From Hydromicrobium sp964415365 (lineage in GTDB: Bacteria; Actinomycetota; Humimicrobiia; Humimicrobiales; Humimicrobiaceae), in contig CAYPYW010000010.1 in the NCBI GenBank assembly GCA_964415365.1, positions 14,805 to 78,804 on the forward strand: a DNA stretch of 64,000 bases, given 5' to 3'. Under the pieces are notes generated by a model, which saw only the letters and a list, made by a program, of their open reading frames with translations, searched no databases and was not told the origin of the DNA. The position numbers and the translations under genes were made by a program. This document shows positions 41,609-51,083 of this stretch, in pieces. Numbering within the stretch: position 1 is the first letter of the stretch; every line of letters begins with the position of its first letter.

Positions 41609-43777
41609 ATGGATAATCAAGAAAGTAAAATCGAAGGGATTTTAGAAAAGATTATTTTCAAAAATTCTGAGACTGGTTTTATGGTCGGAAAAGTAAGATC
41701 AGAGGATAATAATCTGGTGACCATTGTGGGAAATGCTTTTGAACTTCAGTGTGGTGAAAAACTGGAAGTGACCGGGAAATGGGTTTTAAATAAAAATTAT
41801 GGGCGGCAGTTTGAAATTGAGAGCATTAAAACAGCTGAACCTGCTACTGTTGTCGGTATCGAGAATTATTTAGGCTCAGGTATGATAAAAGGCATCGGTC
41901 CGGTAATGGCAAATAGAATAGTCTCTCATTTTAAGCTTGAAACTCTAAGGATACTGGATGAAGAGCCGAAAAGATTAAATGAGATAGATGGCATAGGTAG
42001 AAAAAGAATAAATTTAATCTTAGAGTCCTGGAAAAAACATAAGAATGTAAGAGAGGTTATGATTTTTCTGCAATCTCACGGAATAAGTACCACTTATGCT
42101 CTAAAAATTTATAATAATTACGGTGATAATTCCATAAGTGTTATAAAGACAAATCCCTATAGATTGTCTGAGGATATATTTGGAATAGGGTTTAAAACTG
42201 CTGATAAAATTGCGTTGATGACAGGTATTGAAAAAGATTCGCCATTCAGGATGAAGGCAGGAATAATTCATTTATTAAGAGAGGCAGAAGATGGAGGACA
42301 TTGCTACCTTCCATATGAAGAGTTTATCGAGATGGCAGAAAGTTTCCTGGGCACAGAGCTTGGAAGAATCACAGGTGCTTTAAGCGAACTGGAAAAAGAA
42401 GGAAAAATAATTGTTGTCAGAGATGACACGGATAAAGTATATCTTACAAATATTTATAATGCTGAAAAATATGTGAGTGAGAAAATCCTGGCTATTTTAG
42501 AAGGTGGTAAAGAAAATGAATCAGGAGAGGGTAGAAAGGGAAATATAAATCGCCTGATGAATGGCCTGGCTGCTGAAGAAAAGATAATACTGGATAGTAT
42601 TCAGATGAAAGCCATTGAAAAGGCAGTATCCGAAAAAATACTGGTTATAACCGGAAGTCCCGGCACAGGAAAAAGTACCATACTTAATTTCATAATAAAG
42701 ATTTTTAAAAAGGAAAATAAAAGCGTTCTTTTAGGTGCTCCAACAGGGAGAGCTTCTAAAAGGTTGTGTGAGACCACTGGTAGAGAAGCCAAAACTATAC
42801 ACAGACTATTAAATTACAATCCGAAACTGAACAAATTTTTAAAAAATGAAGAAAATCCCCTTGAAGCAGATATCGTAATAATCGATGAAGCTTCAATGCT
42901 GGATATAAGGTTGATGAGGAATTTACTTTCAGCTGTTAAGCCACAGACCGGTATTATTTTTGTGGGTGATGTAGATCAATTGCCTGCAGTAGGTCCCGGG
43001 AATGTTTTAAGTGACATAATCAGTTCAGATACGGTTCCCGTAATTGAGCTTAAGAAAATATACAGGCAGGAGAGTGAAAGTCTTATTATATATAATGCCC
43101 ACAAAGTCCGGGATGGCCAGTTTCCATATATCGGCAAACCAAAAAACAGTGACTTTTTCTTTATTGAAAAAGATGAGCCTGAAGAAGTTGTAAGTCTTAT
43201 ATTGAACCTTCTTACCAAAAGAATCCCCAAAAGCTTCAGTTATGATCCTGTTCACGATATCCAGATTCTGGTTCCTACCAACAAAGGAACTGTTGGGGTT
43301 AATAATTTAAATTCCAGAATTCAGAATACTTTAAATTTTAACAGTCAAAAGGTTCTGAAGGGATCTGTGCAATATAGGTTGAATGATAAGGTAATACAGC
43401 TCAAGAATAATTACGAAAAAGATGTTTATAATGGTGATATAGGATTTATAAATAGCATAGATATGGAAGCTGAAGAAATCGGAGTAAATTTTGATGGAAA
43501 AACTGTTAGTTATGGTTTTTTCGAGCTAGATGAGATAGGTTTATCTTATGCTATATCTATTCACAAATCTCAGGGGTCTGAATTTAAATGTGTTATAATA
43601 CCCATTTTGACTTCCCACTATATGCTGTTACAGAGAAATTTACTTTATACGGCAATAACGAGAGCCAGAGAGCTTGCGGTAATGGTTGGAAGTAAAAAAG
43701 CGATAGGAATGGCAGTAAATAGAAATATTGTTGAGAAGCGGTATACCAGTTTAAAGGAATTGCTTAGAAATTTTTGA
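41609..43777 (+). CDS. recD2: RecD2-type SF1 DNA helicase
   Basis: A 722-residue 5'-to-3' helicase independent of RecBC. The N-terminal OB-like and helix-hairpin-helix region (about 1-330; GIGRKRINLIL) is followed by Walker A GSPGTGKST (about 349-357), DEASMLD, GDVDQLPAVGPG and the C-terminal SIHKSQGSEF with TAITRARE. Length and layout match RecD2. No Shine-Dalgarno sequence. It closes the rpsB-proS block and precedes the nusA promoter. Confidence 0.95.
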   Translation: MDNQESKIEGILEKIIFKNSETGFMVGKVRSEDNNLVTIVGNAFELQCGEKLEVTGKWVLNKNYGRQFEIESIKTAEPATVVGIENYLGSGMIKGIGPVMANRIVSHFKLETLRILDEEPKRLNEIDGIGRKRINLILESWKKHKNVREVMIFLQSHGISTTYALKIYNNYGDNSISVIKTNPYRLSEDIFGIGFKTADKIALMTGIEKDSPFRMKAGIIHLLREAEDGGHCYLPYEEFIEMAESFLGTELGRITGALSELEKEGKIIVVRDDTDKVYLTNIYNAEKYVSEKILAILEGGKENESGEGRKGNINRLMNGLAAEEKIILDSIQMKAIEKAVSEKILVITGSPGTGKSTILNFIIKIFKKENKSVLLGAPTGRASKRLCETTGREAKTIHRLLNYNPKLNKFLKNEENPLEADIVIIDEASMLDIRLMRNLLSAVKPQTGIIFVGDVDQLPAVGPGNVLSDIISSDTVPVIELKKIYRQESESLIIYNAHKVRDGQFPYIGKPKNSDFFFIEKDEPEEVVSLILNLLTKRIPKSFSYDPVHDIQILVPTNKGTVGVNNLNSRIQNTLNFNSQKVLKGSVQYRLNDKVIQLKNNYEKDVYNGDIGFINSIDMEAEEIGVNFDGKTVSYGFFELDEIGLSYAISIHKSQGSEFKCVIIPILTSHYMLLQRNLLYTAITRARELAVMVGSKKAIGMAVNRNIVEKRYTSLKELLRNF

Positions 43778-43882
43778 TGAACTCCTCTCTGCCTGTTAAG
43801 TTACAATTTCACTGGTTTCATTAAAGTCTTCTATGTACATAGTCAGAATAGTCGTACAACACTTCGATAATATAAGTACCGA

Positions 43883-43910
43883 TTGAATTTTTTCTATTTT
43901 ATGATATACT
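43883..43910 (+). promoter_or_regulatory. Promoter of the nusA-infB operon
   Basis: TTGAAT (43883-43888), 16-base spacer, TATACT (43905-43910) with an extended -10 TGA immediately before it. It leaves a leader of about 90 bases containing the hairpin at 43947-43970. Confidence 0.7.
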
Positions 43911-43946
43911 CTTAGAGAAATTTTAATGTGAATAGTTATTAAAAAT

Positions 43947-43970
43947 AGTGGGCTAGACCCACTTTTTTTT
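43947..43970 (+). terminator. Intrinsic terminator/attenuator in the nusA leader
   Basis: AGTGGG pairs with CCCACT across a five-base loop, followed by eight T's. It sits between the promoter at 43883 and nusA, so it would attenuate the operon. NusA itself affects such hairpins, which makes feedback likely. Confidence 0.7.
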
Positions 43971-44003
43971 AGTTTAAATTTTCTTATAGACAGGGGACTT
44001 AAG

Positions 44004-45062
44004 TTGAATAAAAAATTAATGGCGGCACTGGTAGAATTAGAAAAGGAAAAAGGCATAAGAATTGACACTCTGATAGAGGCTCTCAAAATTGCCTTTGTTT
44101 CAGCCTATAAAAAGAATTATCAGGTTGACTATGACTGTCGTGTGGATATAAACGAAAAAACCGGTGAAATAAAGGTATTTAAAATTTTGGATGAAGGTGG
44201 AAGTGAAGATAATACGGCAGAGGATAGCGGCAAGAGAAATGAAGTAGAGGTTACCCCGGATAATTTTGGAAGAATTGCGGCTCAAACTGCTAAACAGGTA
44301 GTAAGGCAGAGGATTAAGGAAGCAGAACGGGAGATTATGTATGAAGAATTTAAAGATAGAGCGGGAGATATGGTAACCGGTATTGTTCAGCAGAGTGATG
44401 CCAGATTTACTCTGGTGGATCTGGGTAAAGTAGAAGCGTTGCTTCCTCCGTATGAGCAGGTTCCGAGAGAGAGATATAAGCACGGCGAAAGAATAAAGGT
44501 TTATATTTCTGATGTAAGAAAAACAACAAAGGGGCCTCAGGTAATAGTATCCAGAACGCATACCGGTCTGATCAGAAAATTATTTGAATTAGAAGTACCC
44601 GAAATTTATGAAGGAATTGTAGAGATAAAAAGTATTTCCAGGGAAGCGGGTTACAGAACTAAGATTGCTGTTAGTTCAAACGAGAAGAATGTGGATCCCG
44701 TGGGAGCATGTGTTGGTCCTAAAGGTTCGCGGGTCAGAATGGTTGTTGACGAATTGGGAGGGGAAAAAATAGATATAGTAGAATATAGTGATGACATTGT
44801 AACCTTTATCAAAAATGCTCTAAGCCCGGCAAGAGTTTTAAAGGTGCTGACTGATGAGGATAAGAAGTTTGCATTAATTGTAGTTTCGAATGACCAGCTT
44901 TCTTTAGCAATAGGCAGGGAAGGTCAAAATGCTAGACTGGCAGCCAAATTAACCGGCTGGAAAATTGATATAAAGAGTGAGAAACAATTCGAAGAAGAGA
45001 TGGATGAAGCCAGAAAAGAGAGATTAAAAAGTAAGGGAGAAGATACTGAAGTCAGCGAGTAA
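44004..45062 (+). CDS. nusA: Transcription termination/antitermination factor NusA
   Basis: A 352-residue protein with the N-terminal RNA-polymerase-binding domain, S1 domain (DMVTGIVQQSDARFTLVDLG) and two KH domains (VGPKGSRVRM; AIGREGQNARLAAKLTGWKIDIKS). The C-terminal acidic repeats of proteobacterial NusA are absent, as normal for Gram-positive types. TTG start after GGGGA. rimP, usually directly upstream, is missing. Confidence 0.96.
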   Translation: MNKKLMAALVELEKEKGIRIDTLIEALKIAFVSAYKKNYQVDYDCRVDINEKTGEIKVFKILDEGGSEDNTAEDSGKRNEVEVTPDNFGRIAAQTAKQVVRQRIKEAEREIMYEEFKDRAGDMVTGIVQQSDARFTLVDLGKVEALLPPYEQVPRERYKHGERIKVYISDVRKTTKGPQVIVSRTHTGLIRKLFELEVPEIYEGIVEIKSISREAGYRTKIAVSSNEKNVDPVGACVGPKGSRVRMVVDELGGEKIDIVEYSDDIVTFIKNALSPARVLKVLTDEDKKFALIVVSNDQLSLAIGREGQNARLAAKLTGWKIDIKSEKQFEEEMDEARKERLKSKGEDTEVSE

Positions 45063-45112
45063 TGTAATTATTATAAGTTTCAGAAATAAATGATGGGCCA
45101 CTTGAAGGTATT

Positions 45113-47449
45113 ATGAACGCAAAAAAAGAAGACAGTAAAAATAAAATTGAAAAGGAAGACGCAGCTGAGCCAAAAGATTTAAAGAAGGGTCAGTCAAAGA
45201 AGGGTAATGAGGCCAGAACTAAGAGTAAATCTCAGCCTGAGGACATGAGTTCGGCTAAGGGAACAAAGAAGCTAGAAGTTAAGACCGGAAGTAAGGGAAA
45301 AGTGTGGCCAAAAACAAAGAAGAAGGCTGGAACGGAAACCGGTGCTAAGAAGAAAACTGAAGTTAAAGCGAAACCGAAAGGCAAAACTCCGGCTGGAGTC
45401 AAAGCTGCAGGGAAGAGTGCTGCCGTAAAAGCAACAAAGAAAAAAGTCGAGGTTGAAACCAAAGAAGAACTCACAGTGGAAAGTGCAGCGGAAATTATAG
45501 AGAAACCAAAGGCAAAGGTTGATTGGGAAGAAGAGAAAAAATCAAGTATAAAGAGTGTAATTGATAGAGAACTTGATAAAGAAGAGAGGGAAGGAAGATT
45601 CAGAGTAAGGTTGATCCAGAGGAAAAAGGCTGCTCCTGGAAAGAAGGTAAAAGGCAAAGAAGCCCTAAAGGAAAAACAAAAAGAATTAGGAGAGAGATTA
45701 AAGAAAAGACCAGAGATAAAAAAAGTGATTGAAATTTCCGAAGGAATAACTATAAAACAGTTGTCGGAGAAAACAAATATTCCTTCAAGTGAAATGATAA
45801 AGCTGTTATTTAATATGGGTGAGGTTATTAACATAAACCAGTCCCTGAGCAAGGATTTAATAGAATACTTATCCCAGGAATATAATTTTAAATATCATAT
45901 TGTAGGTTTTGAAGAAAAGTTAGATGAAGTTTATAAGGATTCTGAAGAGGATTTAGAATCCAGACCTCCTATTGTAACTATAATGGGACATGTGGATCAT
46001 GGGAAAACAACATTGCTTGATGTCATCAGAGAAACGAATGTTGCAGTTAGTGAGGAAGGCGGAATAACCCAGCGGATAGGCGCCTACCAGGTTGACTATA
46101 AGAGCAAAAAAATTACTTTTATAGATACTCCTGGACATGAGGCATTTACCTCTATAAGGACCAGAGGGGCAAAGGTTACCGATATTGCTGTTATTGTTGT
46201 TGCCGCTGATGACGGTATTATGCCTCAGACAGTAGAAGCGATAAATCATGCAAAAGATGCAGGTGTTCCCATTATTATTGCTATCAACAAAATCGACTTA
46301 CCGAATGCAGATCCTGATAAGATAAAGAAAGGTCTTACCGAGTATAATTTGGTTCCTGAAGAGTGGGGTGGAGACACTGTTTGTATAGAGATTTCTGCTA
46401 AAGAAAAGACTAATCTGGATGAATTTCTGGAGATGATTCTACTGGTCGCTGATTTGAATGAAGTGAGAGGCAACCCTAATTCCGAAGGTACCGGGATTAT
46501 AATTGAATCAAGATTAGATAAGGGTTTAGGTCCTGTGGGTACGGTTATAGTAAAGAGAGGAAAGTTAAAAGTAGGAGATTCTTTTGTTACCGGTGGTACG
46601 CTTGGAAGAATAAGGTCAATAAGGGATGAAAATGGTAAAAACCTGAAGGAAGCTATCCTGTCACAACCGGTTGAAATCACAGGTTTTTCTCTGATACCGA
46701 AAGCCGGAGATAAATTATTTGTGGTTAAAAATGAAAAAGTAGCAAAAGAGCTTTTTAGCAGAAAAGATTATGAGACAAAGATGATGAAAATTGCAGATTC
46801 AAGAAGAAGTTTAACTCTGGAAAAATTATCCGAATTATCAAAAGAAAGTGAAATAAAAAAATTAAAAATAATTCTTAGGGCAGACTTCGATGGCTCACTT
46901 GATGCAGTGGAAAAATCCTTAAGTAACATAAAAGAAGAAAAAGTAAAGATTGATATAATACACAAGGCAATTGGAGCTATAACCGATACTGATATACTGT
47001 TAGCTGCAGCTTCAAATGCAATTGTAATCGGTTTTGGTGTGGTTCCTACTCAAAAAGCAGATGAATTATGTAAGAAGGAAAATGTAGAAGTCAGGACTTA
47101 TGATATTATCTATAAATTAATTGATGATATCACCCTTGCCTTTAAAGGTTTACTGGAACCTGAAGTAAAAAGAATTGACAAGGGCAAGGCTGAAGTCAGA
47201 GAAATATTCAAGTTTCCAAAGATAGGGATAATTGCTGGTTCTTATATCCTTGAAGGTGAAGTTGAGAGAGGTAATTTAGTGAATGTGATAAGAGATGGGA
47301 ATTTAATCCATGAAGGAAAAGTTACAACTCTTCACAGATTCAAGGAAGATGTTAAGAAGGTTTCATCAGGATATGAGTGCGGCATAAGACTGGAGGATTT
47401 TCAGGATCTCAGTAAGGGCGATGTACTGGAATTCTATGAAGAGAAATAA
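45113..47449 (+). CDS. infB: Translation initiation factor IF-2
   Basis: A 778-residue initiation GTPase. Residues 1 to about 200 are a Lys/Ala/Glu-rich, low-complexity region. The IF2_N domain is near 205-260 (ITIKQLSEKTNIPSSEMIK). The G domain has GHVDHGKTT (about 291), DTPGHEAF and NKIDLP, then domains II, III and IV. Normal architecture. ylxR (and the L7Ae-like gene) usually found between nusA and infB are absent. Confidence 0.96.
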   Translation: MNAKKEDSKNKIEKEDAAEPKDLKKGQSKKGNEARTKSKSQPEDMSSAKGTKKLEVKTGSKGKVWPKTKKKAGTETGAKKKTEVKAKPKGKTPAGVKAAGKSAAVKATKKKVEVETKEELTVESAAEIIEKPKAKVDWEEEKKSSIKSVIDRELDKEEREGRFRVRLIQRKKAAPGKKVKGKEALKEKQKELGERLKKRPEIKKVIEISEGITIKQLSEKTNIPSSEMIKLLFNMGEVININQSLSKDLIEYLSQEYNFKYHIVGFEEKLDEVYKDSEEDLESRPPIVTIMGHVDHGKTTLLDVIRETNVAVSEEGGITQRIGAYQVDYKSKKITFIDTPGHEAFTSIRTRGAKVTDIAVIVVAADDGIMPQTVEAINHAKDAGVPIIIAINKIDLPNADPDKIKKGLTEYNLVPEEWGGDTVCIEISAKEKTNLDEFLEMILLVADLNEVRGNPNSEGTGIIIESRLDKGLGPVGTVIVKRGKLKVGDSFVTGGTLGRIRSIRDENGKNLKEAILSQPVEITGFSLIPKAGDKLFVVKNEKVAKELFSRKDYETKMMKIADSRRSLTLEKLSELSKESEIKKLKIILRADFDGSLDAVEKSLSNIKEEKVKIDIIHKAIGAITDTDILLAAASNAIVIGFGVVPTQKADELCKKENVEVRTYDIIYKLIDDITLAFKGLLEPEVKRIDKGKAEVREIFKFPKIGIIAGSYILEGEVERGNLVNVIRDGNLIHEGKVTTLHRFKEDVKKVSSGYECGIRLEDFQDLSKGDVLEFYEEK

Positions 47450-47457
47450 TTTTTTAA

Positions 47458-47814
47458 ATGGTCGTGATTTGGGTGGATAGAGTAAAAAAAGCGGAGATAG
47501 ACCTGAAAAGAGAAATAAGTTTTATTATCAATACCAAAGTAAAAGATCCCAGAATAGGATTTATAACTGTTACTGATACAAAATTATCTGTTGATTTTAA
47601 ATGGCTGGATGTTTTTGTCAGTATTATGGGCAAAGAGAATGAAATAAATAGAAGCCTGGAGGGTTTGAAGAACTGTTGCGGTTTTATAAAGAAGAATTTG
47701 CAGCAAAGATTGAAGTTGAGAAATATGCCCAATATAAGATTTTTATATGATAAATCCATTGATAATGGTATGAGAGTATCAGAAATACTGGGAACTCTGG
47801 ATGAAGATAAATGA
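47458..47814 (+). CDS. rbfA: Ribosome-binding factor A
   Basis: A 118-residue single KH-like domain protein for late 16S maturation and cold adaptation. Family features: RVKKAEIDLKREISFII, VKDPRIGFITVTD, and the C-terminal NIRFLYDKSIDNGMRVSEIL. ATG 47458; GTG 47473 is an alternative. It lies eight bases after infB. Confidence 0.93.
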   Translation: MVVIWVDRVKKAEIDLKREISFIINTKVKDPRIGFITVTDTKLSVDFKWLDVFVSIMGKENEINRSLEGLKNCCGFIKKNLQQRLKLRNMPNIRFLYDKSIDNGMRVSEILGTLDEDK

Positions 47815-47832
47815 TGTTAAGCAGGTAACTAA

Positions 47833-48828
47833 TTGGATATAGACAAGTTGTATAAACAGGTCTCAGAAATTATAAACAGCAATGATAATTTTTTGATTAT
47901 CACTCATGTCTATCCGGACGGAGATTCACTGGGCTCACAGGTGGCTCTGTATCAATTAATATCCCGGTTAAAAAAGAATGTAGTAGCGATTTGTAACAGT
48001 GAACTGCCTTATCAATATAAATTTTTACCCTATTTAAGTGAAATTAAAAGAGATTTAAAAGAGATAGAAAATTACAGCAAAGGATATGTCTGTTTTTGTC
48101 TGGATTGTGCTGATGAAAATAGAATGAATCTGGATTTCGAAGTATTGAAGAATGATGCAAAGTGCGTAATAAATATAGATCATCATAGCAACAATACTGG
48201 TTTTGGCAATATAAACATTGTGGATGCGGAGAAATCTGCAACCGCTGAGATTTTATATGGGCTAATATATAAGTATTACCGGGAGCTTTTAGATCAGGAA
48301 ATGGCTCTGGGTATCTATGCGGGGATATTGACTGATACCGGCAAGTTCCAGTATAGCAGTACTGATTACGCTGTTCATGAAGTGGTAAGTAATCTTTTAA
48401 AGTTCAATCTGCATCCTTCTGAAATCCATAAGCATATATATGAGAATGAGCCTCTGGCAAGATTCAAGTTGATTCAGTTGATTCTTCAAAGAATTAAGTA
48501 TATAGATTCTTGTGGGTTAATATATTCGTATGTTCTGGAAAAAGATTTTAAGAGGCTAAATTTGCCGTTCTCTGCTCAGGACGGGGTGATAAATCTGCTA
48601 CGGAGTGCGGAGAAAGTAAGGATTGCTGCGTTGATAAAACAGACTGATAGAAAATGTTTTAAAATCAGCCTTCGTACCTCGGATAGGAATATCGATTTGG
48701 TCAAAGTTGCCAGCAGTTTTAAAGGTGGCGGGCACCAGATGGCTTCTGCCTATTCTGATAATGGAAGTTTGAGAACTGTAGTTAATAACTTAAGGAAATC
48801 AATAAGAGATAATCTAAATTATGAATAG
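47833..48828 (+). CDS. nrnA: Bifunctional oligoribonuclease/pAp phosphatase NrnA (DHH family)
   Basis: A 331-residue DHH/DHHA1 phosphoesterase that degrades nanoRNA and pAp. Motifs: THVYPDGDSLGSQ, CLDCADENRM, NIDHHSNN (the DHH triad), GILTDTGKFQYSST, and C-terminal GGGHQMASAY. The rbfA-nrnA-truB order is canonical. It overlaps the truB ATG by eight bases. Confidence 0.95.
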   Translation: MDIDKLYKQVSEIINSNDNFLIITHVYPDGDSLGSQVALYQLISRLKKNVVAICNSELPYQYKFLPYLSEIKRDLKEIENYSKGYVCFCLDCADENRMNLDFEVLKNDAKCVINIDHHSNNTGFGNINIVDAEKSATAEILYGLIYKYYRELLDQEMALGIYAGILTDTGKFQYSSTDYAVHEVVSNLLKFNLHPSEIHKHIYENEPLARFKLIQLILQRIKYIDSCGLIYSYVLEKDFKRLNLPFSAQDGVINLLRSAEKVRIAALIKQTDRKCFKISLRTSDRNIDLVKVASSFKGGGHQMASAYSDNGSLRTVVNNLRKSIRDNLNYE

Positions 48829-49569
48829 TACCAATGTTAAATCTGATTTACTGGAAGATTTTAACGGCATAATATTAATAAATAAGTTGCCTGATATGAC
48901 TTCTTATGACGTCATAAGGCGGATAAAGAGAGTTTTTTTTTAAAAAAAATTGGCCATGCTGGTACACTGGACCCCATAGCAGAAGGCCTGCTTATTGTTT
49001 TAATAAATAAAGCCACTAAACTATTCGATTATTTTTTATCTTTGAGTAAAGAGTACATTGCAGATATAAAACTAGGAGTAATTACTGATACATGGGATCT
49101 TTATGGAAAAGTTTTAGCTGTCAAAGAAGTCAGGAATGTTAGTGCCAAGGAAATATCCGGGATCTTGAGTAAATTCAAAGGTAAAATTGAACAGAAGCCA
49201 CCGGTATATTCCTCAGTAAAGTATAAGGGAAGACCATCATATAAATTTGCCAGGGAGGGGCAGAGCGTGGATATAAAACCGAGAATGGTGAACATTTATG
49301 ATCTGGAACTTATTTCTCTGGATGATGATTTACTTACAGTAAAAGTAAATTGTAGTTCGGGTACATATATCAGGTCTCTGGCTTATGAAATTGGAGAGTT
49401 ATTAGGATGCGGCGCTTCAATAGAGGGACTAAAAAGAGCAAAAATCGGTGATTTTAAACTGGACGACGGTATCGATGTAGCAAAGTTTCTGGAAAGCGAC
49501 TTAGAAAAGGACGATTTGGAATCAAGCCCGTATATAATATCTATTGAAAAGTTACTGGATAAGATATAA
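48821..49569 (+). CDS. truB: tRNA pseudouridine-55 synthase TruB, split by a -1 frameshift at a T9-A8 tract
   Basis: Frame one runs from ATG 48821 and encodes the family N-terminus (NGIILINKLPDMTSYDVIRRIKR), then hits TAA at 48941-48943. The rest of the protein continues in the -1 frame: KKIGHAGTLDPIAEGL with the catalytic Asp in GTLDP (near 48970), the PPVYSSVKYKG segment and the SSGTYIRSLAYEIG motif, to the stop at 49569. A -1 slip on T_TTT_TTT (48934-48940) joins them exactly. It is either a programmed or transcriptional slippage site, a phase-variable tract, or a one-base sequencing error. The joined protein is about 249 residues, short but complete (no PUA domain). Confidence 0.85.
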
Positions 49570-49592
49570 GAAGATAAATTTAACTAAAAGTA

Positions 49593-49620
49593 TTGTAATT
49601 TTTTGGCAGTTCAATAAAAT
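49593..49620 (+). promoter_or_regulatory. Possible promoter before ribF
   Basis: TTGTAA (49593-49598), 16-base spacer, TAAAAT (49615-49620). Moderate match only. Confidence 0.35.
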
Positions 49621-49659
49621 CTAGTAGTTTGAGATTTTATAGGGTATCGGAGTGTTAAA

Positions 49660-50610
49660 TTGTCAGAATTATTAGAATTAGAAAAAATAGATAACAGTTA
49701 TTTTAGGAATAAAAATGCGGTTGTGGTGATTGGGTTTTTTGATGGGGTACATCTTGGGCACAAGAAGATAATTGAGACCTGTGTCGAAAAGGCAAGGAAG
49801 ATAAAAGGTGTTAGTATAGTTATGACTTTTAACAAGCCTCCGCTAAATGTAATAAAAAACGGAATGTATAAAAAACTTATAATTTCTTATGAGGAGAAGA
49901 TAAAAATCATTAATAGTCTGGGGGTTAATTTTATTGTAACTGCCAATTTTGATTCTGATTTTTTAATGCTGGAACCGGGACAGTTTTGCAGGGATGTGCT
50001 TATAAATAAGTTTTATATAAGAGAAATTTTTGTAGGAAGTGGATTTCGTTTTGGCTTTGAAGCCAGGGGAGATGTGCTTTTCTTAAAAAGGTTTTTAATG
50101 CCCTACAATATAAAGGTAAATGTAGTTCCTCTTCTGAAAATAAAGGGTGTGGTAGTTTCAAGTACTAACATAAGAAAGTATTATTCTGAAGGCAAGATAG
50201 AGGAGATAAGGGATTTATTGGGGAGGAATCCACAGGTTGAAGGGGTTGTCGTCAGAGGTGCTGGTAGGGGGAAGCAACTGGGATTCCCTACTGCCAATAT
50301 AGATGTTTGCGAGGTTTTTGTAACTCCAAAAGATGGAGTTTATCTGGGTACTGTTGGGATTGATGGGGATGAGAATAAATTGTTTCCGGCCATTATAAAT
50401 GTAGGAGACAACCCAACTTTTAGGGAATCAAAAAAATGGATAGAAGCTTTTATAATTAATTTCAAAAATAATATATATAAAAGGAAAATAAGGATTAGTT
50501 TTTTAGAAAGACTGAGGGATGAAATTATATTTGAGGGTAAGGATAAATTAATCAACCAGATGAGGTTGGATTTGGAGTATGCCAGTAAATATTTTAAGAG
50601 CAAAAGCTGA
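49660..50610 (+). CDS. ribF: Bifunctional riboflavin kinase/FAD synthetase
   Basis: A 316-residue enzyme making FMN and FAD. The N-terminal FAD-synthetase domain has IGFFDGVHLGHKKII (a divergent HxGH) and SSTNIRKY. The C-terminal riboflavin kinase has GRGKQLGFPTANI and the INVGDNPTF pattern. TTG start. The truB-ribF-rpsO-pnp order is canonical. Confidence 0.96.
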   Translation: MSELLELEKIDNSYFRNKNAVVVIGFFDGVHLGHKKIIETCVEKARKIKGVSIVMTFNKPPLNVIKNGMYKKLIISYEEKIKIINSLGVNFIVTANFDSDFLMLEPGQFCRDVLINKFYIREIFVGSGFRFGFEARGDVLFLKRFLMPYNIKVNVVPLLKIKGVVVSSTNIRKYYSEGKIEEIRDLLGRNPQVEGVVVRGAGRGKQLGFPTANIDVCEVFVTPKDGVYLGTVGIDGDENKLFPAIINVGDNPTFRESKKWIEAFIINFKNNIYKRKIRISFLERLRDEIIFEGKDKLINQMRLDLEYASKYFKSKS

Positions 50611-50759
50611 TGGGCTTACGGCTGATTTAAGGAAACTTCAAAAAGCCCCAAGAACAATTTCCTGCTGTAGAAGGGGTAAATAGTGGGATTTGATTAAATT
50701 GTAATTAATATAAGCTTGTGATAAATTATAGTACGAACATTTTGAGGAGGTGAAAAAAG
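50611..50759 (+). promoter_or_regulatory. rpsO leader region with an inverted repeat
   Basis: A 149-base intergenic stretch. GGGCTT (50612-50617) can pair with AAGCCC (50643-50648) across a long loop. A TATAGT -10-like box lies at 50727-50732 without a good -35. GAGGAGGTG precedes the start. S15 commonly controls its own leader; evidence here is positional. Confidence 0.3.
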
Positions 50760-51029
50760 TTGGCTTTAGTAAAAGAAGATAAGGAAAAGGTTATCGAGAA
50801 ATTTAAAACTCATGAGAATGATACCGGTTCTTCTGAGGTTCAGATAGCTATTCTTACAAAGAAGATTAACAGGCTGAATGAACATTTGAAGGCAAATAAA
50901 AAGGATCATCATTCCAGAAGGGGTCTGGTTGTTATGGTTGGTAAGAGAAAAAGACTTCTGGGATATTTAAAAAATAATGACATAGCGAGGTATAAAAAAA
51001 TAATTGGGGAATTAGGTTTAAGAAAGTAA
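50760..51029 (+). CDS. rpsO: 30S ribosomal protein S15
   Basis: An 89-residue S15 with the conserved segments HENDTGSSEVQIA, LNEHLKANKKDHHSRRGL and VGKRKRLLGYL. TTG start after GAGGAGGTG. It precedes pnp, the standard pair. Confidence 0.97.
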   Translation: MALVKEDKEKVIEKFKTHENDTGSSEVQIAILTKKINRLNEHLKANKKDHHSRRGLVVMVGKRKRLLGYLKNNDIARYKKIIGELGLRK

Positions 51030-51083
51030 TTCTACATAAATGTTTTTTTGTTTCTGCAATTTAAAGGAGAATGTAAAATATAA

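Noticed and set aside
45232..45852. 206-codon minus-strand ORF inside infB
   Set aside because: It is the reverse reading of the Lys-rich IF-2 N-terminal region, which naturally yields a Phe/Ser/Leu-rich open frame. Not a gene.
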